Of a DNA stretch of 64,000 nucleotides, positions 55,409-64,000 are shown one piece after another. Position 1 is the stretch's first letter; every line of letters begins with the position of its first letter. The stretch is from Microvirga soli (GTDB lineage Bacteria; Pseudomonadota; Alphaproteobacteria; Rhizobiales; Beijerinckiaceae): contig NZ_JAERQE010000005.1 in NCBI RefSeq assembly GCF_016734765.1, positions 1 through 64,000 on the forward strand. Direction: 5' to 3'. A program made the position numbers and the translations under genes. The notes beneath the pieces are model-generated. The model ran no database searches. It worked only from the letters and a program-made list of their open reading frames with translations, and had not been told where the DNA came from.

Positions 55409-56356
55409 ATGCTGCGTCTCGTTTTCTCTCGTCTTGTCTCGTTGGCTGTGACACTCGTGTTCGTGTCGCTGGCGATCTTTCTGATCCTGGAGGTGCTGCC
55501 GGGCGACCCGGCCGCCATCATGCTGGGCACCGCCGCGCGGGAGGATACGCTTGCCGCGCTGCGACAGGAGCTCGGGCTCGATCAGCCAGCGCTCCTGCGT
55601 TACCTGCAGTGGATCGGTGGAATCCTCCAGGGCGATCTCGGCACCTCGATCACCTACAAGATGCCGGTCTCGACGCTTGTGGCCGAGCGCATGAACGTGA
55701 CGTTTCCGTTAAGCCTCCTTGCGATCCTCATCTCGACGGCGCTTGCCCTGCCCCTCGGCGTCGCGGCCGCAGCCCGGCGCGACGGGCCGGTGGACCGGGC
55801 CGTGCTGGTGTTCAGCCAACTCGGCGTCGCGGTGCCGAATTTCTGGATCGGCCTCCTGTTCATCCTGTTCTTCTCAACCTGGCTCGGCTGGTTCCCGGCC
55901 GGTGGCTTTCCGGGATGGAGCAACGGTGTCGGGCCTGCCCTGCAGGCGCTTCTCCTGCCGGCCGTGGCGCTCGCCCTGCCGCAGGCTGCCGTGCTCACAC
56001 GCGTGACGCGCTCAGCCACCCTCGAAGTGATCGGCGCCGACTTCGTGCGCACCGCCCGTGCGAAGGGGGTCGACAGGGGAGCCACGCTGCGCCGCCACGT
56101 GGTGCCGAACGCGCTCATTCCCGTCACGACGATCCTGGGCCTTCAGCTCTCGTTCTTCTTCGGCGGCGCGATCCTGGTGGAGAACGTGTTCAACCTGCCC
56201 GGCCTCGGGCGCCTCGCTTATCAGGCGCTCAACCAGCGCGACCTCGTGGTGATTAAGGACATCGTGTTGATCTTTTCCGGACTCGTGATCGTAGTGAACT
56301 TCCTGGTCGACATTGGCTACGCCATCCTCGATCCACGCCTGAGGAGCCGGTCATGA
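55409..56356 (+). CDS. ABC transporter permease (DppB type)
   Basis: 315-residue inner-membrane permease with six predicted helices. It begins MLRLVFSRLVSLAVTLVFVS and carries the class motif GDPAAIMLG in the first periplasmic loop and the EAA loop EVIGADFVRTARAKG (about 212-226), which docks on the ATPase. ATG at 55409 gives the standard N-terminus; earlier in-frame ATGs lie in or beside a repeat and add a non-conserved stretch. It overlaps the next permease by ATGA. Confidence 0.92.
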   Translation: MLRLVFSRLVSLAVTLVFVSLAIFLILEVLPGDPAAIMLGTAAREDTLAALRQELGLDQPALLRYLQWIGGILQGDLGTSITYKMPVSTLVAERMNVTFPLSLLAILISTALALPLGVAAAARRDGPVDRAVLVFSQLGVAVPNFWIGLLFILFFSTWLGWFPAGGFPGWSNGVGPALQALLLPAVALALPQAAVLTRVTRSATLEVIGADFVRTARAKGVDRGATLRRHVVPNALIPVTTILGLQLSFFFGGAILVENVFNLPGLGRLAYQALNQRDLVVIKDIVLIFSGLVIVVNFLVDIGYAILDPRLRSRS

Positions 56357-57195
56357 CGAAGCGCCCGCGCATCCCGCTGAATTCCGCTCTCGTGATCGGC
56401 GGCATTCTCACGGCGCTCCTCATCGTCACCGCCCTCGTATCGCTGGTCTGGACCCCGGAGGTGCCCACCCGCGTGCGCGTCGCCATGAGGCTCAAAGGTC
56501 CAGGAGAGGTCGGCATCCTCGGCACAGATCACTTCGGCCGTGACGTCGCCTCGCTGCTCATGGTGGGCGCGTGGAACTCGCTTGCCATCGCGTGGCCTGC
56601 GGTTCTGCTGGGAGCCGCCATTGGCACCGCCATCGGCTGCGCGGCGGCCGCATGGAAAGGCCTCGCGGACGAGATCGCCATGCGTGTGTCGGACGTGGTG
56701 TTCGCCTTCCCGGCGGTGCTCTCCGCCATCATGATCGGCGCGCTCTTAGGGTCAGGGCCGCTGGCAGCCATTCTGGCCATTGCGGTGTTCAATATCCCCG
56801 TCTTCGCCCGCGTCACGCGCGGCGTCGCCCTTCAGGTCTGGACCCTCGACTACATCGCGGCGGCGCGCGCCATCGGCAAGCATCCGCTGCGGATCACCTG
56901 GGAGGATGTGCTGCCGAACATCGCGGGTGCGCTAATCGTGCAGGTGACGATTCAGCTCGCGCTCGCGATCCTGACGGAGGCGGGATTGAGCTATCTCGGT
57001 CTTGGCGTTCGCCCGCCGAACCCGAGCTGGGGCCGGATGCTCAGCGATGCGCAGACCTATCTCTCGCAAGCCCCGCATCTGGCCATAGCGCCGGGCATCG
57101 CCATCGCGCTCTCGGTGCTGGGTCTGAACCTTCTGGGCGACGGCTTGCGCGACGCGCTCGACCCTACATTGAAGGGGCGCGGCGCTACGGCTTGA
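56353..57195 (+). CDS. ABC transporter permease (DppC type)
   Basis: 280-residue permease with an N-terminal helix (about 12-34), a periplasmic segment ending HFGRDVASLLMVGAWNSL (GTDxxGRD class motif), and a five-helix core. The EAA loop is DYIAAARAIGKHPL. It ends DPTLKGRG, as usual for DppC. The ATG overlaps the stop of dppB-type permease (ATGA), so the two are translationally coupled and should pair as a heterodimer. Confidence 0.93.
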   Translation: MTKRPRIPLNSALVIGGILTALLIVTALVSLVWTPEVPTRVRVAMRLKGPGEVGILGTDHFGRDVASLLMVGAWNSLAIAWPAVLLGAAIGTAIGCAAAAWKGLADEIAMRVSDVVFAFPAVLSAIMIGALLGSGPLAAILAIAVFNIPVFARVTRGVALQVWTLDYIAAARAIGKHPLRITWEDVLPNIAGALIVQVTIQLALAILTEAGLSYLGLGVRPPNPSWGRMLSDAQTYLSQAPHLAIAPGIAIALSVLGLNLLGDGLRDALDPTLKGRGATA

Positions 57196-57219
57196 GACTG
57201 CGATGTCTTCGGCTTACAC

Positions 57220-57307
57220 GTCATCACCGGCCTTGTGCCGGTGATCTCGATGCGAAAGGCGCCTCGCTTCATCATATCGCGGTGGCCGGGACAAGCCCGG
57301 CCATGAC
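57220..57307. repeat. bipartite palindromic repeat, subtype A
   Basis: Begins GTCATCACCGGCC and ends GGCCATGAC. The left hairpin and GTGATCTCGAT match the copy at 53041; the right hairpin GGCCGGGACAAGCCCGGCC is identical. It fills the gap between convergent genes and may contribute to termination or mRNA stability. Confidence 0.85.
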
Positions 57308-57328
57308 GCGAGGTGTTTGCTGGATTCT

Positions 57329-58327
57329 TTAAGCCGCCTTGCTCATTGCCTTCTGCAGGTCAGCCAGAATCTCATAAGAGCGCAACCGCTTACCATGATT
57401 GTAGATCGCCGAGGCGACGATGAGCTCGTCCGCGCCTGTCTCGGCAATGAAGGCTTCCAATCCCTCCCGCACGGTCTTGGCCGAGCCGACGACGGAGCAG
57501 GACAGCATGTTCATGGCCTGCGCCTTCTCGTGCGGCGCCCAATAGGTCTCGATGTCGTCGATGGGCGGCTGGAGCTTGCCGCGGGTACCACGGAACATGT
57601 TGGTGAAGGCCTGCTGCGCCGAGGTGAAGAGGTGTCGCGCCTCCTCGTCTGTATCGGCAGCGATCACGTTGACGCCAACCATTGCGTGGGGGCGGTCGAG
57701 CTGGGCGGAGGGCTGGAAGCGCTCGCGATAAACCTGGATCGCCTGCATCAGGGCGCCCGGCGCGAAATGGGACGCGAACGCGTAAGGAAGCCCGAGCATG
57801 GCAGCCAACTGCGCGCCGAAGAGGCTTGAGCCGAGAATCCAGATCGGCACGTTGGAGCCCGCGCCTGGCACGGCCTGGATCGCTTGATCCGGCTGCACGG
57901 GCCCGAGCAGCGCCTGGAGCTCAAGCACGTCCTGCGGGAAGGTGTCGGCCGCCATCGGATCGCGGCGCAGTGCCCTTAAGGTCCGCTGGTCCGTGCCCGG
58001 CGCGCGGCCGACGCCAAGATCAATGCGGCCCGGATAAAGAGCATCGAGCGTGCCGAACTGCTCGGCGATCACCAGGGGCGAATGGTTCGGCAGCATGATG
58101 CCGCCCGCCCCCACCCGGATCGTCTTCGTTCCGCCGGCCACATGGCCGATCGCCACGCTCGTCGCCGCGCTGGCGATGCCCACCATGTTGTGGTGCTCGG
58201 CCAGCCAGAAGCGGGTGTAGCCCCACTTCTCCGCATGCTGCGCAAGATCGAGGGAGTTGCGCAGGGCATCCGATGGCGTGAAGCCTTCGGGAATATGCGC
58301 GAGATCGAGGATGGAAAAGGGAGGCAT
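57329..58327 (-). CDS. luciferase-like flavin-dependent monooxygenase
   Basis: 332-residue LLM-class oxidoreductase with a TIM-barrel. It starts [19 protein letters not shown] and has [38 protein letters not shown] and [15 protein letters not shown], all features of the MsnO8-type subfamily. Such enzymes use FMNH2 and oxygen, but members' substrates are mostly unknown. It converges on the transport module and follows a palindromic repeat. AGAAAGATCG precedes the ATG. Whether it works with the adjacent aldehyde dehydrogenase and SDR is a guess from location. Confidence 0.88.
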   Translation of the reverse strand: MPPFSILDLAHIPEGFTPSDALRNSLDLAQHAEKWGYTRFWLAEHHNMVGIASAATSVAIGHVAGGTKTIRVGAGGIMLPNHSPLVIAEQFGTLDALYPGRIDLGVGRAPGTDQRTLRALRRDPMAADTFPQDVLELQALLGPVQPDQAIQAVPGAGSNVPIWILGSSLFGAQLAAMLGLPYAFASHFAPGALMQAIQVYRERFQPSAQLDRPHAMVGVNVIAADTDEEARHLFTSAQQAFTNMFRGTRGKLQPPIDDIETYWAPHEKAQAMNMLSCSVVGSAKTVREGLEAFIAETGADELIVASAIYNHGKRLRSYEILADLQKAMSKAA

Positions 58328-58443
58328 GGGCGATCTTTCTGGTACGGTTCAAGGCCGAACAAGGATTGCCATGAGATCATCATTCCGGACGCCGGATGCA
58401 ACCCATGCAGCCCCTCGTTCGGGGCACACCAGCCCTGCAAACG

Positions 58444-58472
58444 AAAAACCCGGCGCTTGGGACGCCGGGTTT
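58444..58472 (-). terminator. Rho-independent terminator of the TRAP binding-protein gene
   Basis: A 10-bp perfect stem (58446-58455 with 58463-58472) with a 7-nt loop, followed on the minus strand by five T residues. It lies about 22 nt after the stop of the gene at 58495-59583. Confidence 0.88.
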
Positions 58473-58494
58473 CCGATGACCTGAGGGTCGAGAC

Positions 58495-59892
<1,398 letters not shown>

Positions 59893-60969
59893 TCACGCAT
59901 TGCGAGGTGAGACGCCGGCCTCCAGGATCTTCAGCCGCGAGCGCGTGCAATCGACCTCAGCCATGACTCCATAGGGCAGCGTCGCGATCGGATCGGTATG
60001 GCCGAAGTCGAGTTCAACCAACACCGGAAGATGCGACAAGCCCGCCTCGTTCAAGGCTCGCAGGACCGCCCTCTCCTGCCCCTGACGGTAAGCCTCATCC
60101 GTTTGTCCGCCCGGCCGCCCGAGAACGATGGCGGACAGGCGAGGCAGAATGCCTTGCGCAGTAAAGTTGCGAAGCCAACGGAGAACCAGTGCGGCGGCAG
60201 GCGCCTCCTCGGAGGTTTCGTAGAACAGGATGGCGCCGTTCCAATAATCCAGCGGCGGCCACCAATCCGAGCCTTTCAGCATCTCCAGAACCTCGGCGCA
60301 GCCACCGATCAAACGGCCTTTGACGGTCCCGGTGCCCTGCAACGTTCGAGGGCCGGCGGACGGCGTTAGCTTTCGACGCTGGTTCTGGCTCGCAGGGTCT
60401 TTCCAAGGCAGATACTCGACGGTCCACCCTTGCCTGTTCGGCTCGATCTCACCGATGGGGGCGGTTTCGAAGATGGCCTTGCGCAGAGCGTTCTCGGCAT
60501 AGTCATGCATGCCGCCGTTCTCAGCGAAACCCGCCATGATGGTCGGGCCGTAGAAGGAGCAGAGACCCGCCTTCAGGCAGGCGAAGTGCAAAACTGTCGG
60601 ATCCGAGTAGCCGAGAAAGACCTTTGGATTGTCTGCAATGACGCTCAGGTCGATGTACGGAATCAGCCGGATCGCATCGTCACCGCCGATGCTGGCGATG
60701 ACGCCACGGATCGAAGGATCAGCGAAGGCCATGTGGATGTCTGCGGCCCGCGCCTGCGGGTTCCGGTCGAGCCAATCCGCCTCACGCAGAGCATGAGGCA
60801 TCTCGACGGGCACGAGGTCAAAGGCACCGGCCAGATAGCGCTTTCCGGCCTCATAACGATGCGGAAAAACTGCCGGCCCGCCCCAACTCGTCGACACGAT
60901 GGCAACGCGATCTCCCGGACGAAGAGCCTGAGGTTTGACCAGAGGCCTCTGCCACCAGCGATCAGTCAT
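59893..60969 (-). CDS. S66 family peptidase (LD-carboxypeptidase/MccF-like)
   Basis: 358-residue serine peptidase of family S66. The nucleophile is Ser122 in FLGYSDPTVLH; the Glu is in FYETSEEAP and the His in DFGHTDPIATLP. This family includes LD-carboxypeptidases that trim peptidoglycan tetrapeptides and MccF, which inactivates microcin C. Length and lack of a signal peptide fit the MccF branch better, but the exact role is open. ATG at 60969 has GAGGAC five bases ahead; an earlier in-frame ATG is possible. It follows groESL on the same strand beyond a terminator. Confidence 0.85.
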   Translation of the reverse strand: MTDRWWQRPLVKPQALRPGDRVAIVSTSWGGPAVFPHRYEAGKRYLAGAFDLVPVEMPHALREADWLDRNPQARAADIHMAFADPSIRGVIASIGGDDAIRLIPYIDLSVIADNPKVFLGYSDPTVLHFACLKAGLCSFYGPTIMAGFAENGGMHDYAENALRKAIFETAPIGEIEPNRQGWTVEYLPWKDPASQNQRRKLTPSAGPRTLQGTGTVKGRLIGGCAEVLEMLKGSDWWPPLDYWNGAILFYETSEEAPAAALVLRWLRNFTAQGILPRLSAIVLGRPGGQTDEAYRQGQERAVLRALNEAGLSHLPVLVELDFGHTDPIATLPYGVMAEVDCTRSRLKILEAGVSPRNA

Positions 60970-61011
60970 GATGTCCTCTGCGAATGACATTTCATTCTCG
61001 CAGATCGGGGA

Positions 61012-61046
61012 CGCAAAGAAAACGGCGCCGCTTTCACGGCGCCGTT
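61012..61046 (-). terminator. Rho-independent terminator of groESL
   Basis: A 10-bp perfect stem (61021-61030 with 61037-61046) with a 6-nt loop. On the minus strand it continues into a T-rich run (TTTTCTTTG). It lies 26 nt after the groEL stop. Confidence 0.8.
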
Positions 61047-61071
61047 CTATTGTTGTGTGGGAGGTTAAGGC

Positions 61072-62703
<1,632 letters not shown>

Positions 62704-62753
62704 TCACTCCTGATGAGACGTAACGATGTGTGACTCTGATTACGGGATAGGCC

Positions 62754-63068
62754 TTAGGCGGCCTTCTTCTGGGCGGCGGTCTCTTCCAGCACACCCATGA
62801 TGTCGCTCTCCTTCATGCTCAGGAGATCCTCGCCATCGATCTTGACCTCCGTGCCGGACCACTTGCCGAACAGCACGGTGTCGCCGGCCTTCACGTCGAG
62901 GGGGACGAGCTGACCATGCTCGTTGCGGGCGCCGGGCCCGACGGCGATGACCTCGCCCTGTTGGGGCTTTTCCTTGGCGGTGTCGGGGATGATGATCCCG
63001 CCCGCGGACTTCTGTTCAGCCTCGATGCGGCGGACCACGATCCGGTCATGCAAAGGACGGAACTTCAT
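62754..63068 (-). CDS. groES: 10 kDa co-chaperonin
   Basis: 104-residue GroES that caps GroEL. It begins [20 protein letters not shown], has the mobile-loop sequence [16 protein letters not shown], and ends after the roof strand ([11 protein letters not shown]). The extra C-terminal residues AAQKKAA are a minor extension. ATG at 63068 has GGAGGA five bases ahead. A heat-shock-like promoter with a palindromic spacer lies upstream; a canonical CIRCE (HrcA) site is not present. Confidence 0.95.
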   Translation of the reverse strand: MKFRPLHDRIVVRRIEAEQKSAGGIIIPDTAKEKPQQGEVIAVGPGARNEHGQLVPLDVKAGDTVLFGKWSGTEVKIDGEDLLSMKESDIMGVLEETAAQKKAA

Positions 63069-63138
63069 GAAGCTTCCTCCAATGATATCAGTCTGTTGAA
63101 TACCTCAAGCGGAGCCGTTCGGGCCTCCGCGGCCGATG

Positions 63139-63167
63139 ATTTGGTTGAACGATCTTCATCGTTCAAG
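63139..63167 (-). promoter_or_regulatory. candidate RpoH-type promoter of groESL with palindromic spacer
   Basis: On the minus strand CTTGAA (63162-63167) and CCAAAT (63139-63144) are 17 bp apart, resembling alphaproteobacterial heat-shock promoters. The perfect palindrome TTGAACGAT-N4-ATCGTTCAA (63145-63166) overlaps the -35 and fills the spacer. It lies about 70 nt before the groES start. Confidence 0.4.
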
Positions 63168-63301
63168 AGGCGCGCGAAAAATTTTTCGGTCCTTATGAAG
63201 CCGAGTGCCAGCCCGGCCATACCGAGGTCCAATTGGACAACGGGTGCTCCAAGCGTTTATGCCCATTCCTGCAAGCACACATGGCACGCAGGGAGATCAG
63301 A

Positions 63302-63514
63302 ATGGTTGTCAGGGACAGCAACGGGGCGACCCTCAACGAGGGCGATTCCATACAGGTCATCAAGGATCTCAAGGTGAAAGGCTCCTCGAGTGTCGTCAAA
63401 CGCGGCACCGTGTTCAAGAACATCCACCTGACCGATGAAGAGGGCGAGATCGAGTGTCGGTCCGCCCAGATCAAAGGCTTGGTTCTCAAGACAGAGTTCG
63501 TGAAGAAGGTCTGA
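63302..63514 (+). CDS. short PhnA/YjdM-like protein lacking the zinc ribbon
   Basis: 70-residue protein matching the C-terminal domain of PhnA/YjdM: VVRDSNGATLNEGDSIQVIK, LKVKGSSSVVKRGT, and the end LKTEFVKKV. The E. coli protein has an N-terminal zinc ribbon which is absent here. Despite the family name (alkylphosphonate utilisation), the function is unclear. ATG at 63302 has GGGAG seven bases ahead. Short versions like this occur in other alphaproteobacteria (from memory), so it is probably intact. Confidence 0.85.
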   Translation: MVVRDSNGATLNEGDSIQVIKDLKVKGSSSVVKRGTVFKNIHLTDEEGEIECRSAQIKGLVLKTEFVKKV

Positions 63515-63538
63515 CCCAAGCGCTCCTTCGGGTGGGCA

Positions 63539-63760
63539 TCAATAGTGCGGCGGGGGAGGCTCTGGCGCAGACGGTCCGCCTGCATTGTCCTCGACCTCCT
63601 GCACCCGGTCGAGCACCTCATTGAGCTGCCGCGTGAGGCTGTCGATCTGCTTCCACTGGGCGACGACGGTCTGGTTCAGGTCCTCGATCACCTGATCCTG
63701 ATAGGCGACACGGATTTCCAGGGCCTCGATGCGAGCATTGACGGCTTCAGGATCGTTCAT
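63539..63760 (-). CDS. slyX: SlyX family protein
   Basis: 73-residue coiled-coil protein. The sequence [20 protein letters not shown] then [20 protein letters not shown] has the heptad pattern and conserved QxxTIExLN-like motif of SlyX; the tail [11 protein letters not shown] is the usual Pro-rich end. Function unknown. ATG at 63760 overlaps the end of the upstream trhO gene by 14 nt, so they are translationally linked. Confidence 0.88.
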   Translation of the reverse strand: MNDPEAVNARIEALEIRVAYQDQVIEDLNQTVVAQWKQIDSLTRQLNEVLDRVQEVEDNAGGPSAPEPPPPHY

Positions 63761-64000
63761 CGTTCGCCTCCACTGCTTCCACCAGCCCATGGCCGAGGGC
63801 CACCCGCTCGTCGAACACGAAGCACTCGCCCTTCCACCGGCTCTCGGCTTCCGGCATGTCTTCCAGATACTTCAGGATGCCGCCCTTCAGGTGGAAGACC
63901 TCCTCGAAGCCCTGGTTCAGCATGTAGGCGCTAGCCTTCTCGCAGCGGATTCCGCCGGTGCAGAACATGGCGACCTTCCTGTGCTTGGCCGGATCGAGCT
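63747..64000 (-). CDS. trhO: tRNA uridine(34) hydroxylase TrhO, 3' part
   Basis: Partial gene whose 5' end lies beyond position 64000; 83 codons are visible. The rhodanese domain active-site loop [16 protein letters not shown] and [12 protein letters not shown] are signatures of TrhO (formerly YceA), which makes 5-hydroxyuridine at tRNA position 34 with oxygen. The catalytic Cys is in CTGGIRC. The C-terminus visible here ([14 protein letters not shown]) matches the family. It overlaps the slyX start. Confidence 0.88.
   Translation of the reverse strand, partial: LDPAKHRKVAMFCTGGIRCEKASAYMLNQGFEEVFHLKGGILKYLEDMPEAESRWKGECFVFDERVALGHGLVEAVEANDERS

Noticed and set aside
63160-63230. CIRCE (HrcA) element upstream of groES
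   Set aside because: Only one half resembles the consensus (TGGCACTC on the minus strand); the other half at the needed 9-bp spacing does not match.

Overview
The window looks like ordinary chromosomal DNA from a GC-rich alphaproteobacterium of the order Hyphomicrobiales (Rhizobiales). The lptF-lptG-lptD-pdxA-rsmA block, the fabD-fabG-acpP-fabF-mltG-yicC-gmk block, the single bifunctional Rsh protein beside rpoZ, and HWE-type histidine kinase all fit that order. The gene mix (coniferyl-aldehyde dehydrogenase type, tyrosine catabolism, Tat-exported TRAP binding proteins, GTCAT...ATGAC intergenic repeats) suggests a Methylobacteriaceae/Microvirga-like genome, but that is inference from gene content and not a sequence search. 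I found no tRNA, rRNA, CRISPR array, insertion sequence, prophage or defence island.

Layout. 0.2-4.3 kb (minus): lipoprotein, secreted S10 carboxypeptidase, DNA polymerase III chi, leucyl aminopeptidase. 4.5-12.5 kb (plus): LPS export genes lptF, lptG, lptD, then pdxA and rsmA directly (no surA between), then a DdlA-type ligase. 12.5-19.1 kb (minus): gmk, yicC, mltG and the fatty-acid synthesis cluster. 19.5-23.7 kb (plus): rpoZ, rsh, a glutamine-amidotransferase-like hydrolase and a HAD phosphatase. 23.7-31.6 kb: a NarL-type regulator with a degenerate receiver, pyrE, a NYN-domain protein, an ACT-domain protein, smpB, dapA, a soluble lytic transglycosylase and an alpha/beta hydrolase.

31.6-37.4 kb is a tyrosine/homogentisate degradation region: marR-maiA-hppD on the minus strand with a pair of matching palindromes over the marR promoter, and a fumarylacetoacetase-family gene on the plus strand. 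An orphan TRAP binding protein sits between them, and homogentisate dioxygenase is not in the window. 37.4-43.5 kb is an accessory patch: DUF4142 and DUF533 proteins, dodecin, a large RTX-type secreted protein, remnants of a second RTX gene and a second dodecin, a secreted propeller-like protein and a low-GC orphan.

43.5-58.3 kb holds an ABC-F ATPase, a sensor histidine kinase, a coniferyl-aldehyde-dehydrogenase-like gene, and a transport/oxidation module: a fused DppD/DppF ATPase, an aldehyde dehydrogenase, a short-chain dehydrogenase, a family 5 binding protein and two permeases, followed by a luciferase-like monooxygenase. Four bipartite palindromic repeats lie in the gaps of this module. 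58.5-64 kb: a second orphan TRAP binding protein, an S66 peptidase, groESL, a short PhnA-like protein, slyX and the 3' part of trhO.

No wholly new multi-gene system is evident. The most unusual items are small: paired operators, perfect palindromes ahead of two regulatory or orphan genes, a 14-bp tandem duplication that makes two successive stop/start junctions, a one-base frameshift in a VOC gene, and the decayed RTX/dodecin copies.
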